Part shown: positions 1-8,900 of the stretch, piece by piece
Numbering within the stretch: the first letter of the stretch is position 1
Layout: every line of letters begins with the position of its first letter
Assembly: GCA_947629175.1 (NCBI GenBank)
Contig: CANRCT010000006.1
Coordinates: 1 to 64,000 of the forward strand
Origin: an uncultured Muribaculaceae bacterium
GTDB lineage: Bacteria > Bacteroidota > Bacteroidia > Bacteroidales > Muribaculaceae
Length of the DNA stretch: 64,000 bases
Reading direction: 5' to 3'
Made by a program: the position numbers and the translations under genes
Notes under the pieces: generated by a model
What the model was told of the DNA's origin: nothing
Database searches by the model: none
Seen by the model: the letters and a program-made list of their open reading frames with translations, nothing else

Positions 1-151
1 CACAAAAATCGCATAACCGACATGAATACAGAGATTAGCAATTCCCTATTAACAGATTTTAAGAGACACTAGTGAAAACAATAAGTAAATTTGCCAACGA
101 ATCGCGACCTGACAGATAATCACTGAAACGATACTTTAACAATATAATATT

Positions 152-1396
152 ATGACAATCGACAATTTTAATTTCGACGGCAAGAAAGCCATCGTCCGCG
201 TTGACTTCAACGTGCCTCTCGACGAGAACGGCAAGATCACCGACGACACCCGTATCCGCGGCGCCCTCCCCACTCTGAAGAAGATACTCGCCGATGGCGG
301 AAGCCTTATCATCATGAGCCACATGGGCAAGCCCAAAGGCAAAGTCAATCCCAAGTTCTCCCTCTCGCAGATCAAGGACGACGTTGCCAAAGCGCTCGGT
401 CACGAGGTGAAGTTTGCCGACGATTGCGCAAAAGCAGCCGAAGCAGCCAAGGCTCTGAAGCCCGGTGAGGTGCTTCTGCTCGAAAACCTCCGCTTCTACC
501 CTGAAGAGGAGGGCAAGCCCGTCGGAATCGAGAAGACAGATCCCGCTTACGACGCTGCCAAGAAGGAGATGAAAGAGCGTCAGAAAGAGTTCGCCAAGAC
601 TCTTGCAAGCTATGCTGACGTTTATGTAAACGACGCTTTCGGCACGGCACACCGCAAGCATGCATCGACAGCCGTCATCGCCGACTATTTCGACAAAGAC
701 CACAAGATGCTCGGCTACCTCATGGAGAAAGAGGTCAAGGCCGTCGACAACATCCTCAAGGACATCCGTCGTCCGTTCACTGCCATCATGGGCGGTTCCA
801 AAGTGTCGACAAAGATCGGCATTATCGAGAACCTCATGGACAAGGTCGACAACCTGATCCTCTGCGGCGGCATGACCTATACTTTCGCCAAGGCTATGGG
901 CGGCAAGATCGGCGACTCCATCTGTGAGGAGGATAAGCTCGATCTCGCTCTCGACATCATGAAGAAAGCGAAGGAAAAGGGTGTGAACCTCGTGCTCGGC
1001 ACCGACTGCATCGCCGCTGATTCGTTCAGCAACGACGCTAAAACTATGGTATGCCCCTCCAACGATATCCCCGACGGCTGGGAAGGACTCGATGCCGGCC
1101 CAGCTACATGCAAGGCTTTCGAGGAAGTTATCGTACCGTCCAAGACCATTCTTTGGAACGGCCCTGCCGGAGTGTTTGAGTTCGACAACTTCACCACCGG
1201 TTCGCGCGCAATAGCCGACGCTATCGTGAAAGCCACCAAAAACGGCGCCTTCTCACTCATCGGCGGCGGTGACTCCGTGGCCTGCATCAACAAGTTCGGT
1301 CTGGCCGACGAAGTTTCCTATGTATCTACCGGCGGAGGCGCCCTGCTTGAGGCTATCGAGGGCAAAGTGCTTCCCGGAGTAGCTGCAGTGCAGTAA
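152..1396 (+). CDS. pgk: Phosphoglycerate kinase
   Basis: Cytosolic glycolytic enzyme that moves the acyl phosphate of 1,3-bisphosphoglycerate to ADP. The 414-aa length is usual for the family. The N-terminal substrate motif [12 protein letters not shown] begins at residue 16, the hinge/nucleotide motif MGGSKVST is at 213-220, and the C-terminal STGGGALLE nucleotide loop is near residue 395. The chosen ATG gives the standard N-terminus MTIDNFNF. The gene stands alone: the 151 bases before it hold no ORF and no clear promoter match, and a hairpin terminator follows it. Nothing is odd in the reading frame. Confidence 0.97.
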   Translation: MTIDNFNFDGKKAIVRVDFNVPLDENGKITDDTRIRGALPTLKKILADGGSLIIMSHMGKPKGKVNPKFSLSQIKDDVAKALGHEVKFADDCAKAAEAAKALKPGEVLLLENLRFYPEEEGKPVGIEKTDPAYDAAKKEMKERQKEFAKTLASYADVYVNDAFGTAHRKHASTAVIADYFDKDHKMLGYLMEKEVKAVDNILKDIRRPFTAIMGGSKVSTKIGIIENLMDKVDNLILCGGMTYTFAKAMGGKIGDSICEEDKLDLALDIMKKAKEKGVNLVLGTDCIAADSFSNDAKTMVCPSNDIPDGWEGLDAGPATCKAFEEVIVPSKTILWNGPAGVFEFDNFTTGSRAIADAIVKATKNGAFSLIGGGDSVACINKFGLADEVSYVSTGGGALLEAIEGKVLPGVAAVQ

Positions 1397-1433
1397 TCCC
1401 CTGCCGCGAGCCATAGGCTCGGGCAAATAATAT

Positions 1434-1482
1434 AAGACGTGGCAGCCGCCAGTGATCCCGTATCCTGTGTCTGCCACGTCTT
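1434..1482 (+). terminator. Terminator after pgk
   Basis: A 12-bp perfect inverted repeat (AAGACGTGGCAG at 1434-1445, its complement at 1471-1482) with a 25-base loop, followed by a T-rich stretch. It lies 37 bases after the pgk stop. Because it also faces the end of the tRNA-Leu transcript, it may work in both directions. Confidence 0.7.
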
Positions 1483-1522
1483 GTATTTATTCGGTATGTA
1501 TGTTGCCGAAATAAGACAACAA

Positions 1523-1555
1523 TCGCATCCATCCTGCTTAACGGACAGATGCGAG
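1523..1555 (-). terminator. Possible terminator after tRNA-Leu
   Basis: TCGCATC and GATGCGA form a 7-bp stem around a 19-base loop, 10 bases beyond the tRNA 3' end. On the minus strand a T-rich stretch follows. The stem is short, so this is a moderate call. Confidence 0.45.
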
Positions 1556-1565
1556 GCTATCTGAG

Positions 1566-1647
1566 TGCGCATAGGGGGACTCGAACCCCCACGTCCGCAG
1601 ACATTAGATCCTAAGTCTAACGCGGCTACCAATTACGCCATATGCGC
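1566..1647 (-). tRNA. tRNA-Leu (anticodon UAG)
   Basis: The minus strand folds as an 82-nt tRNA. The 7-bp acceptor stem pairs GCGCATA with TATGCGC, the T-arm loop reads TTCGAGT, and the anticodon arm places TAG in the loop, giving Leu (codon CUA). The discriminator base is A. CCA is not encoded. It is transcribed divergently from tgt and has its own promoter about 15 bases upstream. Confidence 0.95.
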
Positions 1648-1662
1648 TGCTGAAAAGTATCA

Positions 1663-1694
1663 CAAAATTAATCAGTTTTCGCGAAACTCCCAAA
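1663..1694 (-). promoter_or_regulatory. Promoter of tRNA-Leu
   Basis: On the minus strand TTTG (1694-1691), a 20-base spacer and TAATTTTG (1670-1663) match the Bacteroidota primary sigma consensus exactly. The predicted transcript start is just before the tRNA 5' end. Its -33 box is only two bases from the -33 box of the divergent tgt promoter. Confidence 0.8.
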
Positions 1695-1696
1695 TT

Positions 1697-1728
1697 TTTG
1701 CCGGAAGAACAATTGTTTTGTACCTTTG
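1697..1728 (+). promoter_or_regulatory. Promoter of tgt-lptG
   Basis: TTTG (1697-1700), a 20-base spacer and TACCTTTG (1721-1728) match the Bacteroidota consensus. Only four bases separate the -7 box from the tgt ATG, so transcription would start at or next to the start codon and give a leaderless or near-leaderless message. The 336-base gap between pgk and tgt is fully explained by the terminators, the tRNA and these two promoters. Confidence 0.75.
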
Positions 1729-1732
1729 TACT

Positions 1733-2863
1733 ATGAATTTCACTCTTCAATCCACATGCCCTGATTCAGCCGCCAGAGCAGGCTTGATTTCGACGGCCCA
1801 CGGCGAGATACTGACACCTATATTCATGCCGGTCGGCACCGTCGCCTCTGTCAAGGCCGTGCATCAGCGTGATCTTGTCGATGATGTCAAGGCACAGATC
1901 ATACTGGGCAACACCTACCATCTATACCTGCGCCCCGGCACAGAAATCCTTCGACAGGCAGGAGGTCTGCATAAATTCATGGGGTGGGAGCGTCCGATAC
2001 TGACAGACAGCGGCGGCTTTCAGGTTTTTTCCCTGTCTGCCAACAGAAAGCTGAAAGAGGAGGGCGCGTGGTTCAGGTCGCACATTGACGGATCACGACA
2101 TCTTTTCACGCCGGAGAAGGTCGTCGACATACAGAGAGTGATCGGATCAGACATAATGATGGCCCTCGACGAATGCCCTCCCGGCACCGCCGACTATGAC
2201 TATGCCAGCAAATCGCTTCAGCTCACCCACAGATGGCTCAAAAGAGGGTGGGATCAATTCCGGTCGACCGAGGGGCTCTATGGTTACAGCCAGACATTTT
2301 TTCCTATCGTCCAGGGATGCACATACCCTGACCTGAGGCGCGAATCAGCGAAATTCGTCACCGATCTCGGGGCCGAAGGCAATGCCATAGGAGGACTTGC
2401 CGTCGGGGAGCCGACCGAGGTGATGTATGACATGATAGAGGTCGTCAACGAGATTCTGCCTGCCGACCGTCCGAGGTATCTCATGGGAGTCGGCACACCT
2501 GCCAACATGCTCGAAGCGATCGATCGCGGAGTGGATATGATGGACTGTGTCATGCCTACACGCAACGGACGCAACGGAATGCTCTTCACGATGAACGGCA
2601 TCCTCAACATGCGCAATCTCAAATGGGCCAATGATTTCTCACCACTCGATCCTGACGGGACAAGTTTCGTAGACCATGCGTATTCCCGCGCCTATGTGCG
2701 TCATCTTTTCGTCAGTCAGGAACTGCTCGCGCTCCAGATCGGAGCCATACACAACCTCTGCTTCTATCTCCATCTCATGGGAGAAGCCAGGCGTCACATT
2801 CTCGAAGGCGACTTCGCCAACTGGAAACGCGCCGTCATACCACAACTGACCAACAGACTATGA
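1733..2863 (+). CDS. tgt: tRNA-guanine transglycosylase
   Basis: Exchanges guanine-34 for preQ1 in tRNAs with GUN anticodons on the way to queuosine. The ATG at 1733 gives 376 aa and the family N-terminus; the longer open frame upstream runs through the tRNA gene and is not coding. Recognisable motifs are LGNTYHLYLRPG near 58, the ILTDSGGFQVFS active-site loop with Asp92, and DCVMPTRNGRNG with the nucleophile Asp271. The usual zinc ligands (CxCxxC after the LDP motif) are absent: the stretch near residue 305 has no cysteine. I recall the same substitution in other Bacteroides Tgt proteins. It overlaps the next gene by ATGA. Confidence 0.96.
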   Translation: MNFTLQSTCPDSAARAGLISTAHGEILTPIFMPVGTVASVKAVHQRDLVDDVKAQIILGNTYHLYLRPGTEILRQAGGLHKFMGWERPILTDSGGFQVFSLSANRKLKEEGAWFRSHIDGSRHLFTPEKVVDIQRVIGSDIMMALDECPPGTADYDYASKSLQLTHRWLKRGWDQFRSTEGLYGYSQTFFPIVQGCTYPDLRRESAKFVTDLGAEGNAIGGLAVGEPTEVMYDMIEVVNEILPADRPRYLMGVGTPANMLEAIDRGVDMMDCVMPTRNGRNGMLFTMNGILNMRNLKWANDFSPLDPDGTSFVDHAYSRAYVRHLFVSQELLALQIGAIHNLCFYLHLMGEARRHILEGDFANWKRAVIPQLTNRL

Positions 2864-3942
2864 GATACCTCAGGCTCAAAATTCTCGACCGCTATATTAT
2901 CGGCAAGTTTCTGGGCACATATGTGTTCGCTATCGTTCTTATACTTGCCATAACGATCATGTTTGACGTTAATGAGAAGCTCGACTCTTTCCTGAAAGCT
3001 CCTCTCAAGGCTACGATTTTTGATTATTTCCTCAATTTTCTGCCTTATTTCGCCAACCAGTTCAGTCCGCTCTTCACATTCATTGCCGTCATATTCTTCA
3101 CCTCCAAGCTGGCCGACAATTCCGAAATCATTGCCATCCTTTCGTCAGGGATGAGCTTCCGAAGGCTGCTCCGTCCCTATATGATCTCGGCGGCAGTGAT
3201 CGCTTGCCTTACTTTCGTGCTCAGCGCCTACGTGATACCGCCGGCCAACGTCAAGCGTATCGACTATACCAATACATATGTCAAGAACAAGCGTGTAGAC
3301 TACGGCTCCAACATACAGCTTCAGGTCAGCGAAGGCGTCATTGCCTACATCAACCGCTTCGACAACAACAACAGCACCGGCTACCGCTTTTCGCTTGAAA
3401 AATTCGACGACAAGAAGCTCGTGTCGCGACTTACCGCACAGACAGTCCGCTATGATACCCTTCACCGCTGGGTTGCACGCGACTACATGATACGCGATTT
3501 CAAGGGCACACGCGAAGAAATACGTCGCGGAAGCCGTCTCGACACCATTATACCTATCGAACCACGTGATTTCCTAATATCCAAAAACGATCACGAGACA
3601 ATGACCACACCTGATCTGTCCGAATACATATCACATCAGAAGATGCGCGGAGTGGCCAATATCAAGGGATTCGAGATAGAATATCATAAACGCTTCGCCA
3701 TGACGGCGGCGGCATTCATCCTCACTGTCATTGGCATGGCTCTTTCATCCAGAAAAGTGAAGGGAGGCATGGGTATCAATATCGGCATCGGGCTTGTGCT
3801 CAGTTTCAGCTATATACTGTTTATGACCGTCACATCGAGCTTCGCGATCTCCGGACTTACTTCACCATTGGTGGCCATGTGGATCCCCAATATTCTCTAC
3901 AGCATAATAGCGGTGGTATTGTATCTGAAGGCATCACAATGA
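2860..3942 (+). CDS. lptG: LptG/YjgQ-family LPS export permease
   Basis: Inner-membrane permease of the YjgP/YjgQ family, which with LptF and LptB extracts lipopolysaccharide from the inner membrane for transport outward. The 360 residues show three N-terminal membrane segments (about 15-35, 55-75 and 95-125), a long periplasmic beta-rich domain and three C-terminal segments (about 275-355), the normal LptF/G layout. The start overlaps the tgt stop by four bases, so translation is probably coupled. Whether it acts as LptF or LptG cannot be told from one paralogue. Its 3' end overlaps the convergent small gene by nine bases. Confidence 0.88.
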   Translation: MRYLRLKILDRYIIGKFLGTYVFAIVLILAITIMFDVNEKLDSFLKAPLKATIFDYFLNFLPYFANQFSPLFTFIAVIFFTSKLADNSEIIAILSSGMSFRRLLRPYMISAAVIACLTFVLSAYVIPPANVKRIDYTNTYVKNKRVDYGSNIQLQVSEGVIAYINRFDNNNSTGYRFSLEKFDDKKLVSRLTAQTVRYDTLHRWVARDYMIRDFKGTREEIRRGSRLDTIIPIEPRDFLISKNDHETMTTPDLSEYISHQKMRGVANIKGFEIEYHKRFAMTAAAFILTVIGMALSSRKVKGGMGINIGIGLVLSFSYILFMTVTSSFAISGLTSPLVAMWIPNILYSIIAVVLYLKASQ

Positions 3943-4155
3943 CTCGAAACGCAATGTGACCGACGGGCCTCTGCCTGGCTCAAGCACTACCCTTCCGTTG
4001 AAAAATTCCACTCCGCCCTCTTCGCCATCGAAGGGACGGAGTGTCACTTTTCCTGTCTCGTCTATTTCGGCAATGTGCATGTAATGGTGTCCTTCGGATG
4101 TCACCACATCATGAGCCATAACCTTCAGCGGTCCTCTGACAGTCTTAACGGCCAT
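3934..4155 (-). CDS. Small conserved-looking protein, function unknown
   Basis: I do not recognise this 73-aa protein. The frame starts MAVKTVRG at an ATG that overlaps the end of the DUF4296 gene by 11 bases, so it would be the last gene of the ileS operon. The sequence is soluble, acidic in the middle, without a signal peptide or membrane segment, and reads like a small beta-rich protein (HYMHIAEIDETGKVTLRPF). Its tail overlaps the convergent lptG stop by nine bases. A longer frame upstream is a shadow of the DUF4296 gene. The translation looks natural, but no family could be assigned. Confidence 0.6.
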   Translation of the reverse strand: MAVKTVRGPLKVMAHDVVTSEGHHYMHIAEIDETGKVTLRPFDGEEGGVEFFNGRVVLEPGRGPSVTLRFESL

Positions 4156-4957
4156 ACTTACCTGAATAATGCTTCTGACCGGTAGGTGCGGATGCCGATC
4201 TGAAATCACTGCGCATCCTGACAAGACTGATCGAGTCGATAAAAGCCACCTTGTCGGCGCCTCTGTAATGAATGTAACCGTAAACGTCGGTCGCAGTCTT
4301 GTCTTTGTCAAGAGCCAGCCGCAGCGACTTCCATCCATCGCCATTCGAACGCAGGGAATTGTAATCCTTGCTGCCGTCCTGATACTGGGCAGCGATCGTC
4401 AGTTCAATCATATCCTGAGAGCCGATCATCTTTGCATTCAGCTCATATACGTCGCCTTTCTCCCAGTTACGGTCGAGAGGCATGTCGAATTCGATCATGT
4501 CGGTCGGCATCGTCGGCCCGAACTTGCGGAATCTCAGTCCCGGCCAGACGTCGACAGAATCACCGTCAAGCACAAGCGAACGCATAGTCGTCGACTCACC
4601 CTTCGCACCGGCCATCCTTCTTGTCCTGGCTATGTCATGGTTTATCATCTCTATGGCCTGGTCATACACCTCGACATACTTCTCCATATTGTAGGCATAC
4701 CAGCGCATCGAGCTGTCGACTTCAGCCTGACTCACTCCATTGCGGAGATATATTGCCTGTCGTAGCACATCTTTGGCAGAGTCTGTGCGAAGCTTGTCGC
4801 CTGATGTCTCTGCTACACTTTCGGCGATGTTCATGTCGGCAATGATACGGGCCATCTTTTTTTCAGAAATGACCCCTGACGGACGGGAATTACAGGCTGC
4901 GGCGCCGATAAGCACCGCAACAGCCACCGAAGCTTTCAACAGTCCCTTGCCAGTCAT
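4145..4957 (-). CDS. DUF4296 domain-containing lipoprotein
   Basis: A 270-aa exported lipoprotein with the lipobox IGAAAC at about residues 17-22. Residues about 33-115 match the Bacteroidales DUF4296 pattern: a helical domain opening with KKMARIIADMNIAESV and continuing through RWYAYNMEKYVEVYDQ. The remaining C-terminal half is beta-rich with many aromatic residues and may be a jelly-roll-like domain. It follows lspA with an ATGA overlap. That position next to the lipoprotein signal peptidase is common in Bacteroidales. Its biochemical role is not known. Confidence 0.85.
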   Translation of the reverse strand: MTGKGLLKASVAVAVLIGAAACNSRPSGVISEKKMARIIADMNIAESVAETSGDKLRTDSAKDVLRQAIYLRNGVSQAEVDSSMRWYAYNMEKYVEVYDQAIEMINHDIARTRRMAGAKGESTTMRSLVLDGDSVDVWPGLRFRKFGPTMPTDMIEFDMPLDRNWEKGDVYELNAKMIGSQDMIELTIAAQYQDGSKDYNSLRSNGDGWKSLRLALDKDKTATDVYGYIHYRGADKVAFIDSISLVRMRSDFRSASAPTGQKHYSGKYGR

Positions 4958-5598
4958 TCCCTGATCCCGGTGTCGGCGCTCTCCTCTTCAGAATGCTTGC
5001 CGGAGAGATGCTTGGTATAGAAGAGTATTATGATCACCATCCCCACGGATATCGCAGCGTCGGCAAGATTAAACACCGGCTGAAAAAAAAGGAAATTCTC
5101 TCCTCCGACCCATGGCATCCAGTCAGGCCAGTCGAAACTGAACAGGGGGAAATAAAACATGTCGACCACCTTGCCGTAAAGCAGCGGAGCATAACCTCCC
5201 CCGTCAGGGAACATCACGGCTACGGCCGGCGGCATCGGATTATTGAAAATCACGCCGTAGAGCACGCAGTCGATGATATTGCCGGCAGCGCCGGCAGTCA
5301 CCAGCGCAAGGCATGCGATAAAACCGTAGCCTATATCCGTCCGGCGGCTGAATCTGACTATAATCCAGCCGAGCGCAGCTACAGCCACTATCCGGAAAAG
5401 CGTCAGAAACAGCTTCGACCCCATCTGCATGCCGAACGCCATGCCGTCGTTCTCGACAAACACGAGCCTGAACCACTCCGCGATCTTCAACTCCTCTCCC
5501 AGATAAAAATGAGTCTTCACCCATATTTTTATCAACTGGTCGAGCAATATGGTCACAATGATTATGGCTACGGCAGCCTGGCCTTTTGTAATCTTCAT
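4954..5598 (-). CDS. lspA: Lipoprotein signal peptidase II
   Basis: Inner-membrane aspartyl protease that removes the signal peptide of diacylated prolipoproteins. Its 214 residues include four membrane segments, the N-terminal DQLIKIWVK motif, and the two catalytic aspartates in GNIID (about residue 109) and NLADAAIS (about residue 179). There is a loop insertion between them, seen in other Bacteroidetes LspA proteins, which makes it longer than the roughly 165-aa E. coli enzyme. It is coupled to the downstream DUF4296 lipoprotein by a four-base overlap and lies in the ileS operon, as in many bacteria. An in-frame T8 run occurs near its 3' end. Confidence 0.95.
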   Translation of the reverse strand: MKITKGQAAVAIIIVTILLDQLIKIWVKTHFYLGEELKIAEWFRLVFVENDGMAFGMQMGSKLFLTLFRIVAVAALGWIIVRFSRRTDIGYGFIACLALVTAGAAGNIIDCVLYGVIFNNPMPPAVAVMFPDGGGYAPLLYGKVVDMFYFPLFSFDWPDWMPWVGGENFLFFQPVFNLADAAISVGMVIIILFYTKHLSGKHSEEESADTGIRE

Positions 5599-5605
5599 CA
5601 GCCGA

Positions 5606-5986
5606 TTATTTCTTTCCGTTGATCTTCACATCTATGCAGAGAGTGGCATGAGGCACTGCCATAAGCCTTTCTTTGGGTATGAGCTTTCCTGTCTCACGGC
5701 ATATGCCGTAAGTCTTGTTCTCAATCCTCACAAGCGCAGCCTGCAGATGCTGTATGAACTTCATCTGCCGCTGGGCCAGACGTCCGGCCTCCTCTTTATT
5801 CAGCACGGCCGCTCCCTCTTCAAGCACCTTGAAAGTCGGCGAAGTATCGGCCGTATCATTGCCGCCCGAATTGGTCAGGTCGGCACGAAGCATATCGTAA
5901 TCGCGCTGCGCTTTGGCCAGTTTTCCGAGGATGAGGGTCTTGAACTCCTGCAGTTCCTCATCGCTGTATCTTGTTTTCTCTGACAT
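5606..5986 (-). CDS. DksA/TraR-family protein with incomplete zinc finger
   Basis: A 126-aa protein with an N-terminal coiled-coil part (about 1-85) and a C-terminal finger region typical of DksA/TraR proteins, which enter the RNA polymerase secondary channel and affect stringent-type control. The finger normally has CxxC-x17-CxxC. Here only the first and third cysteines are present (Cys96 and Cys117); Thr99 and Val120 stand at the other two positions. Zinc binding is therefore doubtful although the fold motif (YGICRETGKLIPKERL) is clear. It sits 11 bases after ileS and 7 bases before lspA in one operon. Confidence 0.88.
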   Translation of the reverse strand: MSEKTRYSDEELQEFKTLILGKLAKAQRDYDMLRADLTNSGGNDTADTSPTFKVLEEGAAVLNKEEAGRLAQRQMKFIQHLQAALVRIENKTYGICRETGKLIPKERLMAVPHATLCIDVKINGKK

Positions 5987-5997
5987 GGTGAAAAGAT

Positions 5998-8900
5998 TTA
6001 TTTTGATAAGGTAATTCTTACTTTGACATCTGTTCCGTCGATATCGAGGATTTCAGTCATATCGTCATCCGCCACAGGGCCTACAAGGAGAGTGTCGGCC
6101 AACACCTGACGCGCTACATAGTCGGCATAATTCTTTATCGCATCATCTGACAGCTGACACGGAGCGAACGTCAGATTTATGCGGTCGGTGATCTGGTAGT
6201 CGCGGCTTTTACGGATATTCTGTATGCGGTTTACTATCTCTCGGGCCACACCTTCCTGGCGAAGCTCGGGAGTGACAGTGATATCGAGAGCTACAGTGAC
6301 ATTTCCCTCGTTGGCCACAAGCCATCCGGGGATGTCTTCCGATATGATCTCAACGTCGGCGACATCGATATTTGCTTCTTTACCGTCTATCATCAGTGAG
6401 ATGGCTCCTTCACGTTCGAGACGCGATATTTCATGCTGATCAAGCCCCTGGATAGCGGCGGCGACCTGCTTCATCTGCTTGCCGAATTTCGGACCGAGTT
6501 TTTTGAAATCAGGCTTCACTTTCTTTACAAGTATGCTCTGATCATCATCTCCGACGATATCAAGATCCTTCACATTGACCTCGCCAAGGATCAGCTGCCT
6601 CATAGCCTGAAGAGCTTTGCGCTGCGATTCGTCGACTGCCGGCACGAGTATCTTCTGAAGAGGCTGGCGTACCTTTATCTCCGCCTTGCGGCGCAATGCG
6701 AGTACCATGGAAGTCACGGTCTGAGCCAGGTGCATTCTCTCCTCAAGATCTTTGTCGATCATCGACATATCGGCCACGGGGAACAGTGCGAGGTGTACCG
6801 ACCGATCGCATCTCTTCAGGTCACGGTAAAGCCTGTCGGCAAAGAAAGGCGATACCGGAGCCATCAGTTCGGCTACAGTAAGCAGACATTTGTACAGGGT
6901 CTGGTAGGCCGCAAGCTTATCAGCATCCATCTCACCTCCCCAGAACCGTTTGCGGTTGAGACGCACGTACCAGTTGGAGAGATTGTCGCACACAAATTCG
7001 CTTATGGCGCGGGCAGCCTTTGTCGGTTCATAATCCTCAAGAGCGTCCTCGACATCCTTGACAAGCGAATTAAGCAGCGACAATATCCATCGGTCTATTT
7101 CCGGAAGCTTATCCATCCCCACGGCCGGCTCATCACCGGTAAATCCGTCGACATTGGCGTAGAGCGCGAAGAACGAGTAGGTGTTGTAAAGAGTTGAGAA
7201 GAGCTTTCTCGAAACTTCCTGAACGCCTGCTTCGTCGAATTTCAGATTGTCCCAGGGAGATGAGTTCGAGATCATATACCACCGGAGCGGATCAGATCCG
7301 AATTTCTCTATGGCTTCGAAAGGATTTACCGCATTGCCAAGACGCTTCGACATCTTGTTGCCATCCTTGTCAAGCACCAGACCGTTGGAGATGACAGCTT
7401 TGTATGCGCGGTCACCGAACACCATACCGGCTATCGCATGCAGGGTGAAGAACCATCCGCGGGTCTGATCGACACCTTCGGCTATGAAGTCGGCCGGGAA
7501 CAGATCGCCACGGTCAAAGGCTTCCTTGTTTTCAAACGGATAATGTATCTGTGCGTAAGGCATAGATCCGGAGTCGAACCATACGTCGATAAGATCGGTC
7601 TCGCGTTTCATCGGTTTGCCGCTCGCACTTACAAGCACTATGTCGTCAACGTAAGGACGGTGAAGATCGATCAGCTCGTAATTCTCCTTGGTATACACCC
7701 CGGGCTTGAAACCGCGATCTTTATAGGGGTTCGACTTCATCACTCCGGCGCTGACAGCTTTTTCGATCTCGTCGTAAAGCATTGCGACGCTGTCGATGCA
7801 CACCTCCTCGCTGCCATCCTCAGTGCGCCATATCGGAAGCGGAGTGCCCCAATAGCGGCTGCGCGAAAGATTCCAGTCCTGAAGATTTTCAAGCCACTTG
7901 CCGAATCGTCCGCTTCCGGTCGATTGCGGCTTCCATTTGATCGTGGTATTGAGCTCCATCAGCTTTTCACGCGCGGCAGTCGTGCGGATAAACCAGCTGT
8001 CGAGAGGATAGTAAAGCACAGGTTTGTCCGTACGCCAGCAGTGGGGATAGCTGTGGGTATGCTTTTCGATCTTGAAAGCAAGTCCCTGCTGCTTGAGCAT
8101 CATGCATATCGCCACGTCGAGAGTCTCGGCATCGGGAGTCAGGCTGGCGTCATACGCGTTTTTCACATATCTTCCGGCCCAGGGTCGGTAAGCTTCCGTA
8201 TCGACATTGTTTTTCACATACTCGGGATCGATGTCCTCTATACGGAAAAAACGTCCTTTCAGATCCACCATCGGGCGCACATTGCCGTCGCGGTCGATAA
8301 GCGTAAGCGGGGGCACGCCGTTCTGACGCGATACCCTGAGGTCGTCGGCACCGAATGTGCCTGCGATATGCACTATGCCCGTACCGTCATCGGTCGTCAC
8401 GTAATCGCCCGGTATCACCCTGAAAGCGCCCTCGCCCGGATTCATCCACTTGATAAGCTGCTCGTAATGGAGTCCGACAAATGCACTTCCGTCGCATGAT
8501 CCCACGATCTCATAGGGTATCACTTTATCACCCTTCGAATACGAGTCAAGAGGCTGCCCCGCTCCCTTGGGGTTGAATACAGTGGCGACAAGAGCGTCAG
8601 CGCAGATTACCGTCACTTTCTCGCCCGAATAAGGGTTGTATGTGCGAATTATGTCGTAGCGTATCGAGGGGCCTACGGCAAGCGCCGTATTAGAGGGAAG
8701 AGTCCAGGGTGTGGTAGTCCATGCAAGGAAATAAGCATCGCCCCAGCCTTTCATATTATCAGTCGGATCTGTGATCCTGAACTGCGCTATGCATGTTGTG
8801 TCCTTGACGTCGCGATAGCATCCCGGCTGATTCAGCTCGTGCGAGCTCAGACCCGTACCTGCGGCCGGAGAATAAGGCTGAATCGTGTAGCCTTTGTAAA

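Noticed and set aside
1-151. Open frame on the minus strand from the left edge into pgk
   Set aside because: It is the reverse-strand shadow of pgk without any recognisable product.
1565-1732. Upstream extension of the tgt frame
   Set aside because: It runs through the tRNA-Leu gene on the opposite strand; family alignment places the start at 1733.
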